Shown: positions 16,642 to 26,207, counted from the stretch's first letter. The stretch: DNA of 64,000 nucleotides from Pseudophaeobacter profundi (GCF_029697505.1 NZ_JARJEF010000007.1:1-64000), one strand, 5' to 3'. Made by a program: numbers and translations. The notes: generated by a model not told the origin, from the letters alone.

Positions 16642-17892
16642 TTATTTTGCTGGCTGCTGTGCCTTGCCAGGCGGTGCGGAGGCCTGCTCTTCTTCCAGGA
16701 CCTCTTCCAGCCAAATAGAGTGGTGCTGACGGGCCCAAGCCTCATCAACCTCCCCCGAGCCCATGGCATCATAGGCCCCCTCCATCCCGAGAGAGCCGAT
16801 ATAGATATGGGCAATAATAATCGCCATCAACACAAAGGAAAGCGCGGCGTGCCAGGCTTGCGCCAATTGCATTTCTTCTTGTGGCGCCAGATCAACCGGC
16901 AACACACCAAAGCCGAGCATCTCTGGCAGACCTGTGGAGTTGATCACCGCAAAGGTCTTGGCAAAGAGTTGCAGTTCATAGGGGAACAACAAGGAAATCC
17001 CTGACACCGCAATCGACGTGCCAAACAGAATAACCGACCAAAAGATCATCTTTTGCCCGGCGTTGAATTTCTTGGCCGGCGGGTGCGCTGATCCAATGAT
17101 TCCGCCGAACTGGCGCAGCCAGACCAGATCGGTACGGTTTGGAATATTGTGGGCAACCCACATGACAAAGACCATGACCAGACCAACAATAAAGCCCCAG
17201 GCCACCATATTGTGAAGCCATTTGCCCAGGTCCAAAATCGCCGCATTGGGCGCTTTGCCCAGATAGGGGGCGATCACCACCCGGCCAAACAGCGACAAAA
17301 GTCCGGTCACGCCAAGAATAACAAAAGACCCCGCCATCAACCAATGCGCAAAGCGTTCAATCGCCTTGAAACGCGTTACCGTGCGGCCAGACTTTTCGCC
17401 GTCGATCATGATCCGGCCCCGCAGCAGGAAGAACAGCAACAGCCCCCCGATGGTGCCCAGCAACAGCCAGCCGCCATAGTGGCGCAGCGGTCCGGCGCGA
17501 AAGTTCAGCCAGGTCATCCCACCATCCTGGATCAGCACCTTGGCCACATCCCCACCGGCCGAAACCCGGACCTCGGCGGTGCCATAGCGCATCTGTCGCC
17601 ACAGATCGGGATCCGAGGCACCGCCAAGCGTACCCAGTTGCTGGGTCATGGCCGCAGCGGCCGCAGGGTCGCCTATATTGTCCCGCCGGAAGCCTTCATC
17701 CAGCGTCTGCCCCTCTTGCCGGGCCAGGATATCCGCCAAGGTCTGCGCCCCGCCCGTTGCACTGCGGTCCACCGCGGCATCCGCCGCAGGGGTGCCGACA
17801 GCTGTATTGGCCTCCTGTGCCAGCGCCTGTTCAGGCCCCAAGGGGAACCACAGCATCAGCTGCATGAAAAAGAGAAATGCCAGGCGCAGCAT
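16642..17892 (-). CDS. formate dehydrogenase gamma subunit (cytochrome b556)
   Basis: 416 residues. A signal-like helix (MLRLAFLFFMQ to LAQ, residues 1-26) and a periplasmic stretch of about 110 residues precede the membrane cytochrome b domain with at least four helices (about 120-140, 175-200, 215-245, 265-285, 325-350). His residues in RFAHWLMAGSF, GKWLHNMVAW and AWHAALSF are the likely haem b ligands. The ATG at 17892 follows AAGGAG; an earlier in-frame start lacks a signal. It anchors the enzyme and passes electrons to quinone. The N-terminal extension makes it longer than the E. coli FdnI-type subunit, as in other FDH3-type operons. Last gene of the operon. Confidence 0.88.
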   Translation of the reverse strand: MLRLAFLFFMQLMLWFPLGPEQALAQEANTAVGTPAADAAVDRSATGGAQTLADILARQEGQTLDEGFRRDNIGDPAAAAAMTQQLGTLGGASDPDLWRQMRYGTAEVRVSAGGDVAKVLIQDGGMTWLNFRAGPLRHYGGWLLLGTIGGLLLFFLLRGRIMIDGEKSGRTVTRFKAIERFAHWLMAGSFVILGVTGLLSLFGRVVIAPYLGKAPNAAILDLGKWLHNMVAWGFIVGLVMVFVMWVAHNIPNRTDLVWLRQFGGIIGSAHPPAKKFNAGQKMIFWSVILFGTSIAVSGISLLFPYELQLFAKTFAVINSTGLPEMLGFGVLPVDLAPQEEMQLAQAWHAALSFVLMAIIIAHIYIGSLGMEGAYDAMGSGEVDEAWARQHHSIWLEEVLEEEQASAPPGKAQQPAK

Positions 17893-17941
17893 GGGCCACA
17901 CTCCTTTGCGGGTCGCAAATTTGAAAAAATACCAGTTTGCA

Positions 17942-17966
17942 GACGGCCTGCACTGAGCAGGCCGTC
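17942..17966 (-). terminator. intercistronic hairpin fdh beta/gamma
   Basis: Perfect 10-bp stem (17942-17951 with 17957-17966), loop of 5 bases, no T-run, between the beta stop and gamma start. Probable transcript-stability element that sets subunit ratios. Confidence 0.55.
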
Positions 17967-18008
17967 GTTCGTTTACGCAGGTTGTTTTACGCAAGCAGAT
18001 GCCAGCGT

Positions 18009-18602
18009 TTAGCCGCCCTTTTGCTCATAGGCTGTACCCCAGCCCCAAGCGCCGGAGCCAAAGCCGCGTGCCACGATCCGTTCGCGGTAAATCGCAGAGA
18101 CCGTATCGCCATCCCCGGCCAGCAGGGCCTTGGTGGAACACATCTCGGCGCAGATCGGCAGCTTGCCTTCGGCAATCCGGTTGCGGCCATATTTAGAGAA
18201 CTCCGCATTGGAATTGTTCTCTTCAGGTCCACCCGCACAGAAGGTACATTTGTCCATCTTGCCACGGCTACCGAAACTGCCGGCCTGCGGATATTGCGGC
18301 GCGCCAAAGGGGCAGGCGTAGAAACAATAGCCACAGCCGATGCACAGATCCTTGGAGTGCAGCACCACACCGTCTTCGGTTTGATAGAAACAATCCACCG
18401 GGCACACGGCCATACAGGGGGCATCGGAACAATGCATGCAGGCCACCGAGATCGAGCGTTCACCAGGTTTGCCGTCATTGATGGTAACAACACGGCGCCG
18501 GTTGATGCCCCAGGGCACCTCGTGCTCGTTTTTACAGGCGGTCACACAGGCGTTGCATTCAATGCAGCGTTCGGCGTCGCAGAGGAACTTTGCTCTTGCC
18601 AT
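18009..18602 (-). CDS. fdh3B: formate dehydrogenase FDH3 beta subunit, iron-sulfur protein
   Basis: 197 residues with four Cys clusters for four [4Fe-4S] centres: CIECNACVTACK near the N-terminus, CMHCSDAPCMAVCPVDC, CIGCGYCFYACPFG and CTFC with a later CAEMC. This is the electron-transfer subunit between the molybdopterin alpha subunit and the cytochrome b gamma subunit. It has no signal peptide, as expected for export by piggy-back on the Tat signal of the alpha subunit. Start 12 bases after the alpha stop, preceded by GGAG. Assignment to the FDH3 family rests on its length and on the typical MARAKFLCDAERCIECNACV opening. Confidence 0.93.
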   Translation of the reverse strand: MARAKFLCDAERCIECNACVTACKNEHEVPWGINRRRVVTINDGKPGERSISVACMHCSDAPCMAVCPVDCFYQTEDGVVLHSKDLCIGCGYCFYACPFGAPQYPQAGSFGSRGKMDKCTFCAGGPEENNSNAEFSKYGRNRIAEGKLPICAEMCSTKALLAGDGDTVSAIYRERIVARGFGSGAWGWGTAYEQKGG

Positions 18603-18614
18603 CTTTCTTTCTCC

Positions 18615-21509
18615 TTATGCTGCAGTGATCTTGCAAAGAGTACACTTGGTCTCTTGCATTTGCGTGACGCTGTCATAGCCATAGGTAAAGGCCACGTTGG
18701 CGCTTTCGCCCAGGACATAGGGGGCTGCCCCTTCGGGATATTTATCCCGCAGATCCTTGCCCTGGAAATGCCCGCCAAAGTGGAACGGCATAAAGGCAAC
18801 GCCCGCCCCCACCCGTTCGGTGACCATGGCCATGACCTTGACCTTGCCACCTTCGGGGCCTTCGACCCAGCACTGTTCGCCGTCGCGTACGCCCAGATTA
18901 TTGGCATCCCGCGTGTTGATTTCGACAAACATGTCCTGCTGCAATTCGGCCAGCCAAGGGTTGGAACGGGTCTCTTCCCCGCCGCCCTCATATTCCACCA
19001 ATCGCCCGGAGGTGAGGATGATCGGATAGTCCTTGGAGACATCGTTCTTCTGGATAGAGGCATAGAGGGTCGGCAGACGATAGGAATGACGGTCCTCGTA
19101 TGTTGGGTAGTCTTTGACCAGATCACGACGGTTGGTATACAGCGGTTCGCGGTGAATTGGCACCGGATCCGGGAAGGTCCAGACCACGGCCCGCGCCTTG
19201 GCATTGCCGAAGGGCGCACATTCGTGCTTGATCGCCACCCGCTGGATACCGCCAGAAAGGTCGGTCTTCCAATTGGTCTTGGGACCAGCCACGGCCTCGA
19301 TCGAGGCGCGTTCGGCGTCGGTAAGATCGCCATCCCAGCCCAGATCCATCAGCATCTGCATGGTGAATTCAGGGTATCCGTCCTGGATGTCCGAATTCTT
19401 GCTGTAGACACCTTCCGCCAACAGATTGTCGCCATCGCGTTCAACGCCAAATCGGGCGCGGAATGTCAGACCGCCCTCAGAAACCGGCCGCGACATATCA
19501 TAGAGGTTCGGCGTGCCGGGGTGCTTCATCTCTGCTGTGCCCCAGCAGGGCCATGGCAGACCATAGAAATCCCCATCGGCCGGACCACCCACAGCCCGCA
19601 GCGTGGTGCGGTCAAAGGTGTGCTGGTTGGCCATGTGCAGTTTCAGCCGCTCGGGGCTTTGACCAGTATAGCCAATGGTCCAGAGCCCCTTGTTGAATTC
19701 GCGGGTGAGGCTTTCAACATTGGGGGTTTCCGCATCCTCCATTTCGATGTTGCGGAACAGACGATCCGCCCAGCCAAACTTGTTGGCGAACTTTGCCATG
19801 ATGACTTCATCCGGCAGGCTCTCGAACAGGGGTTCAACCACGCGATCGCGCCACTGTATGGACCGGTTCGAGGCCGTGACAGAGCCACGCGTTTCAAACT
19901 GGGTACAGGCCGGCAGCAGATAGACACCGTCGGTACGATCCTGCAAAACAGCCGAAACCGTTGGATAGGGGTCGATCACGACCAGCATATCCAGCTGCTC
20001 CATCGCCGTTTTCATTTCCGTCATCCGGGTCTGTGAGTTCGGCGCATGCCCCCACAGGACCATAGCCCGCACATTGTTGGGCTGATCGATGTTTTTCTTG
20101 TCTTCCAGGATACCATCAATCCAACGACTGACAGGGATACCCGACAAGTTCTGCAGGCTCTTGTCCTTGCCATCTGCACCTTTCAGCGTATCAAACTGAT
20201 TGGCGAGCCATTCTGGATCTTCTTCCCAGACGCGCGCCCAGTGGGCCCAGGCACCCTTGGACAGGCCATAGTATCCAGGCAGCGTATGCGACAGCACGCC
20301 CAGATCGGTCGCGCCCTGCACATTATCGTGGCCCCGGAAAATATTAGTGCCGCCGCCAGAGGCGCCCATGTTGCCAAGCGCCAGCTGCAGGATGCAATAG
20401 GCGCGGGTGTTGTTGTTCCCCGTGGTGTGCTGGGTGCCCCCCATGCACCAAATCACGGTGCCGGGACGGTTGTTGGCCAGGGTGCGCGCGACGCGCTTCA
20501 GCTGCTCACCAGGCGCGCCGGTGACGCGCTCTACTTCCTCTGGTGTCCAGTTCTTCACCTCGTCGCGGATCTGCTCCATCCCCCAGACACGGGTGCGGAT
20601 GAATTCCTTGTCTTCCCAGCCGTTTTCAAAGATGTGCCACAGAATGCCCCAGACCAGCGCCACATCGGTGCCTGGCCGGAAGCGGACATATTCATCGGCA
20701 TGGGCCGCCGTACGGGTAAAGCGCGGATCACACACGATAACCGGGGCGTTGTTCTGCTCTTTCGCCTTAAGCAGATGCAGCAACGAAACAGGGTGCGCTT
20801 CAGCTGGGTTGCCGCCGATGATAAAGATCGACTTGGAGTTATGGATGTCGTTGTAGGAGTTGGTCATGGCGCCGTAGCCCCATGTATTGGCCACACCCGC
20901 CACGGTCGTTGAGTGACAGATCCGCGCCTGATGGTCGACGTTATTGGTGCCCCAATAGGCCGCGAATTTGCGGAACAGGTAGGCCTGTTCGTTGTTATAC
21001 TTGGCCGAGCCAAGCCAGTAGACGCTGTCAGGACCGCTTTCCTCGCGGATATCCATCATGTTGCCACCGATTTCGTCGATGGCCTGATCCCAGGAGATGC
21101 GCTTCCACTCTCCGCCCTCTTTTTTCATCGGGTACTTCAGGCGACGTTCGCCATGCGCGTGTTCGCGTACCGATGCGCCCTTGGCGCAATGCGCCCCCAT
21201 GTTGAAGGGGCTGTCCCAGCCGGGTTCCTGACCCGTCCAGACACCGTTTTCCACCTCGGCGACGACGGTACAGCCAACCGAACAGTGGGTGCAGACGGAT
21301 TTGATGGTTTCGACCGCGCCTGCTGCGGCTGTCGCTGCAGTGGCCTGTGTAACCGTGCCACCTGTGGCACTGATCGCAGCCAGGCCACCAATGGCCAGGC
21401 CAGACCCGCGCAAAAAGGCGCGCCGGTCAACGGATGCTTCCGCAACCTGATTGAGGATCGAGCTCCGCTGGGGGCGTCTCGCAACCCCGTTGGTCTTTTT
21501 CCTAAGCAT
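18615..21509 (-). CDS. fdhA: formate dehydrogenase alpha subunit, Tat-exported molybdoenzyme
   Basis: 964 residues. Residues 1-60 form a twin-arginine leader (DRRAFLRGSG, about 27-36). A [4Fe-4S] site follows (CTHCSVGC..GAHCAKG, about 73-108), then the molybdopterin domains. The catalytic position is Cys in RICHSTTVAG (about 198), not selenocysteine, so no SelB pathway is needed. The C-terminal dinucleotide-binding domain is complete. GGAGG is placed before the ATG at 21509. It oxidises formate to CO2 on the periplasmic side and gives electrons to beta and gamma. Same operon as the TorD-like chaperone and DUF3305/3306 genes upstream; no fdhD is in the window. Confidence 0.95.
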   Translation of the reverse strand: MLRKKTNGVARRPQRSSILNQVAEASVDRRAFLRGSGLAIGGLAAISATGGTVTQATAATAAAGAVETIKSVCTHCSVGCTVVAEVENGVWTGQEPGWDSPFNMGAHCAKGASVREHAHGERRLKYPMKKEGGEWKRISWDQAIDEIGGNMMDIREESGPDSVYWLGSAKYNNEQAYLFRKFAAYWGTNNVDHQARICHSTTVAGVANTWGYGAMTNSYNDIHNSKSIFIIGGNPAEAHPVSLLHLLKAKEQNNAPVIVCDPRFTRTAAHADEYVRFRPGTDVALVWGILWHIFENGWEDKEFIRTRVWGMEQIRDEVKNWTPEEVERVTGAPGEQLKRVARTLANNRPGTVIWCMGGTQHTTGNNNTRAYCILQLALGNMGASGGGTNIFRGHDNVQGATDLGVLSHTLPGYYGLSKGAWAHWARVWEEDPEWLANQFDTLKGADGKDKSLQNLSGIPVSRWIDGILEDKKNIDQPNNVRAMVLWGHAPNSQTRMTEMKTAMEQLDMLVVIDPYPTVSAVLQDRTDGVYLLPACTQFETRGSVTASNRSIQWRDRVVEPLFESLPDEVIMAKFANKFGWADRLFRNIEMEDAETPNVESLTREFNKGLWTIGYTGQSPERLKLHMANQHTFDRTTLRAVGGPADGDFYGLPWPCWGTAEMKHPGTPNLYDMSRPVSEGGLTFRARFGVERDGDNLLAEGVYSKNSDIQDGYPEFTMQMLMDLGWDGDLTDAERASIEAVAGPKTNWKTDLSGGIQRVAIKHECAPFGNAKARAVVWTFPDPVPIHREPLYTNRRDLVKDYPTYEDRHSYRLPTLYASIQKNDVSKDYPIILTSGRLVEYEGGGEETRSNPWLAELQQDMFVEINTRDANNLGVRDGEQCWVEGPEGGKVKVMAMVTERVGAGVAFMPFHFGGHFQGKDLRDKYPEGAAPYVLGESANVAFTYGYDSVTQMQETKCTLCKITAA

Positions 21510-21635
21510 GTAAACCTCCCTTGCCAGCCCAGAAATACGGGCCTGCTGGGTTTATGGAAAACCACATGGACGGTCGGGCGTCTCGCAACCAGTTGCCCCG
21601 TGGTTGATGAAGGTCTTGTGTGCGACCGGCGCTGA

Positions 21636-21827
21636 TTAGAACCGGGTGCTTTCGTAATAGGCGCGGGTATGCGCGGTATCCTGCATCTTGTCGGATGCCA
21701 GATCGGGTGCCGCAGCCTCAGCCGCAGTGCCGCTGGTGGCCACTGCCACCGCAGCCAGCGGTGCCGTTGTCGCCGCCAGTTTCAGAAAGTCGCGGCGGCT
21801 GCTGCCACCCTCTTCCTTCTTGCTCAT
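21636..21827 (-). CDS. small Tat-signal protein of the formate dehydrogenase region
   Basis: 63 residues: N-terminal MSKKEEGGSSRRDFLKLAATTAP is a twin-arginine motif with hydrophobic stretch, followed by a short tail (DTAHTRAYYESTRF). It matches the small 'formate dehydrogenase region TAT target' family that is always found just before the alpha subunit. The function is unknown; it may be a second Tat-targeting or maturation partner. GGAGG-like site just upstream. The spacing to the alpha gene is 126 bases. Confidence 0.85.
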   Translation of the reverse strand: MSKKEEGGSSRRDFLKLAATTAPLAAVAVATSGTAAEAAAPDLASDKMQDTAHTRAYYESTRF

Positions 21828-21912
21828 GTGAACTCCTCCTCCCGGCGCTAGGGCCAGGTTCCTGTTTCACTGGGTTACAGCGCAGCGCCAAAGCCCTGCG
21901 CCCTTTTGCGGA

Positions 21913-22578
21913 TTACTCCGCGCTCATCCGAAAACCTTCGGCTTCGATATCCATGAAGTGCCGCCCGACAGCGCCGAGGGCCGCATAGAGAACCGACGCC
22001 TTTGCGGCTTCGAGATCTGAAAAGAAATGTCCGGCCCAGGGGCGGATGTGTTTGCTGAAAAACCGCTTTTGCTGCTCCAGGTCCGCCGAGGGACCAAAAC
22101 GCCCGGCGATCATGGCCCCCATCATCTCCATCAGAGAGGCGATGTTATCCTCGGGTTCAAAGGCATTTGGCGCCCGGGTGATCCCCTGTGCCGCCATATC
22201 CTGACGCAGCATTGCCAGCGGCTTTTCGTTCAAGAACCCGGTCAGGTAGTAGCTGGCATAGGGCAGCAGCTCACCACGTCCCAGGCCAATGAACAGCTTG
22301 TTGAATTCCCGCTCGCTGGCGGCAGGTTTGCTATGGCTGGCCAGCTTGGCCAGCCCATTGATCGCCTGGCCAAGATCGGTGCCATCCCCAGACAGCCCGG
22401 CAGTCTGCTGCAGCAACATCTGATCCGGCGGCCCTGCCAGCATGACCCCCAGATAGTTATAGAGATCCGCGCGCATCTGATCCTCGGCACCGAGAGAAAC
22501 TGGCGGCTGTGCCCTTGTCGTGGGGGTCTCAAGAGTGGCTGACATCTGGGGCTCCATCTGCGGGCTGTCGGGGGTCAT
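21913..22578 (-). CDS. TorD/DmsD-family molecular chaperone
   Basis: 221 residues, all-helical cytoplasmic chaperone of the TorD family (QMRADLYNYLG..LMLAGPPDQ opening, then EREFNKLFIGLGRGELLPYASYYLTGF with the family EY/F..LF pattern, and MLRQDMAAQGI..PEDNIASLMEMMGAMI). Such proteins bind the Tat leader of molybdoenzymes and help cofactor insertion; here the client is the formate dehydrogenase alpha subunit. It overlaps the DUF3306 gene by four bases (ATGA), so the two are coupled. The first 25 residues are low complexity and the start could be internal. Confidence 0.87.
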   Translation of the reverse strand: MTPDSPQMEPQMSATLETPTTRAQPPVSLGAEDQMRADLYNYLGVMLAGPPDQMLLQQTAGLSGDGTDLGQAINGLAKLASHSKPAASEREFNKLFIGLGRGELLPYASYYLTGFLNEKPLAMLRQDMAAQGITRAPNAFEPEDNIASLMEMMGAMIAGRFGPSADLEQQKRFFSKHIRPWAGHFFSDLEAAKASVLYAALGAVGRHFMDIEAEGFRMSAE

Positions 22579-23252
22579 TCGGGCACTCCTTCAAAAGAGA
22601 ACCGCATACGGCGAAGGGCAGTATAGTGCTGGCTTGGGCTCATCTCGACACGGATTTCTGGTGTCCCAATCGGGACTGGGCTGTCGCTAACCTGCCCCCA
22701 ATCAGGGTCTTGCTTGTCGGCCAGCGGATCCGCCCCCGCCGCATCAGCGCTTGGGGTCGGATCCGCACTTTCGCTACACTCTGCGCTCGGCTCCGGGGGC
22801 GGCGCATCAGCCAAATCCACCTGCTGCGCGGCGTCCTGTTCTGCCTGCGCAGCTTCGCGGGCCAGCGCGTCTACATGTTGGGTCATGCCCTTCCCGACCT
22901 GATAGGCAGTCTGCATTCCTTCGATCACCAGCGCGGCATCGGTGAAATCCTCGCCGTAATCCACCAGCCCGTCAACGCAGGCCAACACCGGGTCGGCCCG
23001 CCACAAATGACGCAGAGCCCGTGTCTTGATCCGCGCGGGCACCTGCTCGCCCAGGAATACTTTGAAATCATCACCGGCTTTCAGGCTCTCTGGCTCTGGC
23101 AGGCTCAACTCTGCCAACAGATCTTCGTCGCTTTTCTCGGCGACGGCCTGATCGCGGGCAGCGCGTTCGACCGAAATTTGCGCCTGTTCTTCAGCTGCCT
23201 CTTCGGCGGCGACGGCCGCCTGGCGGCGTGCCCAGAAGGTCGTTGCAGTCAT
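22575..23252 (-). CDS. DUF3306 domain-containing protein
   Basis: 225 residues, starts with FWARRQAAVAAEEAAEE, the usual DUF3306 opening, then a conserved core (LAELSLPEPESLKAGDDFKVFLGEQVPARIKTRALRHLWRADPVLACVDGLVDYGEDFTDAALVIEGMQTAYQVGKGM) and a low-complexity Ala/Asp/Glu-rich tail. It is found next to DUF3305 and FDH3 genes in many alphaproteobacteria, but its biochemical role is not established. No signal peptide. Overlaps both neighbours by four bases, so it is tightly coupled. Confidence 0.88.
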   Translation of the reverse strand: MTATTFWARRQAAVAAEEAAEEQAQISVERAARDQAVAEKSDEDLLAELSLPEPESLKAGDDFKVFLGEQVPARIKTRALRHLWRADPVLACVDGLVDYGEDFTDAALVIEGMQTAYQVGKGMTQHVDALAREAAQAEQDAAQQVDLADAPPPEPSAECSESADPTPSADAAGADPLADKQDPDWGQVSDSPVPIGTPEIRVEMSPSQHYTALRRMRFSFEGVPE

Positions 23253-23818
23253 TGCAGCCGCTCCTTCTTGGCCAGCGCAGGAGAGCGGTATACATCTGTC
23301 AGCTGCGCAATGCGCGGATCGCCGATACCATCCTCGACACTGCCAATGTCCGTTTTATCGCGACGCCGCTTTACGAATTCTTCTTCGCGAAAATGTGCCA
23401 CAGTAAAGGCGCGTAGCCAAGCCACCAGCCCACTGGGCATCGCCACCTTTTCCACCAGTTCATCACCGCTGTCGGCATAGTCCTGCGCTTCAAACGGAGA
23501 GGCGGTAATCAGCGCCACCTCCAGCGGAAAGCTACCCTGGTCGGCCTCGCGCAGGATCACATAAAGACTGGGGGGATCGGTGGCCAACGCCTGCATATAG
23601 GCCTCGGCCTCGGCGCGGTGCAGCTCCAGCGGCAGGGTGGCAGCGTGATACTCGCTCACCCCCGCCTCTGTGCGCAGCAGGTGCCAATCCGCCGGACGCG
23701 CAGCAGGCAACAACCCCGAAACTGTCCAGTTCCACCTTGCCCAGCGGGTCACGCCCGGCGCGCGACGTATCACCACCCCGACCGGCATCACATCAGTTTT
23801 CTCTGCGCTTTGGCTCAC
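23249..23818 (-). CDS. DUF3305 domain-containing protein
   Basis: 189 residues from the GTG at 23818, preceded by GGGG; the conserved part begins at MPVGVVIRRAPGVTRWARWNWTVSGLLP, the usual DUF3305 opening, so a start at the ATG at 23788 is also possible. Other visible features are the WHLLRTEAGVSEYHAATLPLELHRAEAEAYMQAL and PPSLYVILRE segments. First gene of the formate dehydrogenase operon. Like DUF3306 it is a predicted helper of unknown action. Confidence 0.85.
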   Translation of the reverse strand: MSQSAEKTDVMPVGVVIRRAPGVTRWARWNWTVSGLLPAARPADWHLLRTEAGVSEYHAATLPLELHRAEAEAYMQALATDPPSLYVILREADQGSFPLEVALITASPFEAQDYADSGDELVEKVAMPSGLVAWLRAFTVAHFREEEFVKRRRDKTDIGSVEDGIGDPRIAQLTDVYRSPALAKKERLQ

Positions 23819-24224
23819 CCCGTCACGATACCCTTTGTCAGCTGCACAATTCCGTCTGCCCCCTGTGTCGCCGCAGCAGATGCTGTCGGGCCAAGGCGGC
23901 AATTCTTGTCATTCAGAGTGCGCCGGGTCGCTGGCGCAACGAAAGGCTGAATTTCGCGCCGTTGCAGAAAACTGTCAGGACGGGACAAATTGGGAAGTCA
24001 ACGCGACACCCCCTGAACAGGGCGGTCTAAATGTCTATCTCGACAAAATAGCTCGGAAAACAGGCTGTGCTGCATTTAGCGAATCACCAATCGCGCCAGG
24101 GCCGCCAGATCGGCCTGCCGCCACTGGAAATCGGTTTACCTCGTCAAAGAATCAGAGCTAGTCTAAGCCCCCAGCAAGCGGCAAAATCATGGATGATTTG
24201 CCACAATTTCTCGCGAGGAATACA
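23819..24224. promoter_or_regulatory. divergent promoter region of the two formate dehydrogenase operons
   Basis: About 400 bases without a gene between the DUF3305 start (minus) and the 4Fe-4S gene start (plus). I see a TGTC-N7-GACA repeat at 23973-23987 and an imperfect palindrome at 24180-24202 (see separate entry). No convincing -24/-12 sigma-54 element (GG..GC) was found, in keeping with the GAFTGA-less regulator. Likely site of action of the kinase/regulator pair. Confidence 0.4.
24180..24202. promoter_or_regulatory. palindrome ahead of the 4Fe-4S gene
   Basis: GGCAAA(A)TCAT is mirrored by ATGATTTGCC, with one bulged A and a two-base centre. It ends 22 bases before the ATG at 24225, so it is either an operator over the transcription start or a leader hairpin. 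Confidence 0.45.
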
Positions 24225-26207
24225 ATGGCGAAGCAATTGATTTTATGTGATTGTTCAGGAACACAGGCGTTCGACCCTGAGGCCCTGTCAACCGCCACTG
24301 GCCTAGGCTGCAGCCAAGTCTATACATCCCTGTGCAGCACCCAGATAGATGCCGCTGCCGCCGCTATTTCCTCGGGTGAATCGGTGATTTGCTGCGCCCA
24401 GGAAAAAAGATTTTTTGCCGATCTCGCCGCCGATCTGGAGGCCCCCGCCCCTGCCTGTCTCGACCTGCGGGACCGGGCCGGTTGGACCGCAGATAGCGGG
24501 GATCTACTACCCAAAATGTCCGCCCTGGTGGCCGAGGCCGCGCTGGACCTGCCCCCAGGCAAGAGCCTGGATGTCACATCAGAGGGGCTCTGCCTGATCT
24601 TGGGGGCGCCAGAAATTGCCCTTGCCGCCGCCGAAAGGTTGCAGGATCTGCTCGGCGTGACGGTCTTGATTGAAACATCAGGCGAAGACCTGGACACCAC
24701 CGGATTGGGGCGCGGCTTTGATCTGATCCGGGGCCAACTGCGTCAGGCCAAAGGGGCCTTGGGGCAATTTCAGCTGCGCTTTGACGCCCTGCAGCAGCGC
24801 GATGTAACGGGCCGCCAGTGGGGCTGGAGCGCGCCGCGCGATGGCGCTGTGTCAGACTGCGATATCCTGCTGGATCTGCGGGGTGGCACGCCGCTGTTTC
24901 CGGCCCCGGAAAAACGCGAAGGCTACCTGCGCGCCGACCCTGCGAACCCACTGGCGGTGGCAGATGCCATTCTGGCGGCCAGCCAGCTGGTCGGGACCTT
25001 TGAAAAACCGCTTTACCTGCGCCATGAGCCGCTGTTGTGCGCCCATTCGCGCGCCTCGCAGACCGGGTGCAACAAATGCCTGGATCACTGCCCAACCTCT
25101 GCCATCAGTTCCGCCGGGGATCACGTCACGATTGATCCGATGGTCTGCGCCGGCTGCGGTGCCTGTTCGTCGCTCTGCCCCTCGGGGGCCATCACCTATG
25201 ACGCGCCACCAACCGAGGCCCAGTTCCGTCGGATCCAGACCCTCGCAAAGGCCTATCAGGACGCAGGCGGCACCGCCCCACGCCTGCTGGTGGTCAATGA
25301 ACATGGCGGCGAGATGATCCAGCTGGCCGCCCGCTTTGGCCGCGGCCTGCCGGCCGATGTCGTGCCGCTTGAGGTGACAGCCCTCAATGCCTTTGGCCAT
25401 GCGGAAATCCTGGCCGCCCTCGCGGCAGGTTTTGCTGATGTCTCGATCCTGCTCGCCCCCGGTGCCGACCCAAAGGTGCAGGCGTCAGAGCTGGCGCTGG
25501 CACAGGCCATCAGCGGCAGCAACTCCGCGCGGCTGCTGGATATCCAGGACCCGGATGCGCTAAGCGATGCGCTTTATGACAGCCAGCCAGCCAAGCCCAT
25601 CGCCACACCTATTCGGCCCATGGGATCGCGGCGTCAGATCACCCGGCAGGCGGCCCTGGCCCTGCACGCAACTGCCGGGCAGGACGCGGCGGCGGCCCCC
25701 CTGCTCCCCCTGCCCGATCAGGCCCCCTATGGGGCGGTGCTGGTGGATCAGGATAGCTGCACTCTCTGCCTGTCCTGTGTGTCGCTCTGCCCATCGGGGG
25801 CTCTGGGCGACAACCCGGATCTGCCGCAGCTGCGGTTTCAGGAAGAGGCCTGCCTGCAATGCGGGATCTGTGCCAATACCTGCCCAGAGGATGCGATTAC
25901 CCTTCAGCCACGGCTCAACCTTGATCCGGCGGCCTTGTCGCAGGTGGTTCTGCATGAAGAAGACCCCTTTGCCTGCGTTGAATGCGGCGCGCTGTTTGGG
26001 GTGAAATCCACCATCGAAAAGATCACCGAAAAACTGGCCGGGAAACACGCGATGTTTGCCAGACCTGAAATGGCCCGAATGATCCAGATGTGTGATGACT
26101 GCCGGGTTCAGGCCCAGTTCCACCAAAAGGACAGCCCCCTTGCCGGGGCGGAACGCCCGCGGGTCCGCACAACGGAGGATTACCTCAGCAAACGCCGCGA
26201 CCATTGA
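24225..26207 (+). CDS. 4Fe-4S binding protein of the formate dehydrogenase accessory operon
   Basis: 660 residues, cytosolic. The ATG at 24225 follows GAGGA at 24215-24219. Two ferredoxin-type double clusters are visible: CNKCLDHCP with CAGCGACSSLCPSG (about 288-325), and CTLCLSCVSLCPSG with CLQCGICANTCPED (about 520-575), plus CVECG and CDDC near the end. The N-terminal 230 residues (LILCDCSGTQAFDP..) resemble the NAD/flavin-type accessory region of electron-transfer iron-sulfur proteins but hold no classic nucleotide motif that I recognise. It leads an operon with ApbC and two small proteins, divergent from the formate dehydrogenase structural genes. Role in assembly or electron transfer is inferred from position. 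Confidence 0.88.
   Translation: MAKQLILCDCSGTQAFDPEALSTATGLGCSQVYTSLCSTQIDAAAAAISSGESVICCAQEKRFFADLAADLEAPAPACLDLRDRAGWTADSGDLLPKMSALVAEAALDLPPGKSLDVTSEGLCLILGAPEIALAAAERLQDLLGVTVLIETSGEDLDTTGLGRGFDLIRGQLRQAKGALGQFQLRFDALQQRDVTGRQWGWSAPRDGAVSDCDILLDLRGGTPLFPAPEKREGYLRADPANPLAVADAILAASQLVGTFEKPLYLRHEPLLCAHSRASQTGCNKCLDHCPTSAISSAGDHVTIDPMVCAGCGACSSLCPSGAITYDAPPTEAQFRRIQTLAKAYQDAGGTAPRLLVVNEHGGEMIQLAARFGRGLPADVVPLEVTALNAFGHAEILAALAAGFADVSILLAPGADPKVQASELALAQAISGSNSARLLDIQDPDALSDALYDSQPAKPIATPIRPMGSRRQITRQAALALHATAGQDAAAAPLLPLPDQAPYGAVLVDQDSCTLCLSCVSLCPSGALGDNPDLPQLRFQEEACLQCGICANTCPEDAITLQPRLNLDPAALSQVVLHEEDPFACVECGALFGVKSTIEKITEKLAGKHAMFARPEMARMIQMCDDCRVQAQFHQKDSPLAGAERPRVRTTEDYLSKRRDH

Noticed and set aside
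15268-17004. 578-codon plus-strand open frame
   Set aside because: Antisense to both the NtrC-like regulator and the cytochrome b subunit; it crosses a real terminator and two genes.
17937-20036. Very long open frame (about 700 codons) on the plus strand
   Set aside because: It is antisense to the formate dehydrogenase genes, whose minus-strand proteins have complete family motifs. High GC makes long antisense frames common.
18615-21509. Selenocysteine (TGA) in formate dehydrogenase alpha
   Set aside because: The catalytic position is an ordinary Cys codon in RICHSTT and the frame has no internal stop.
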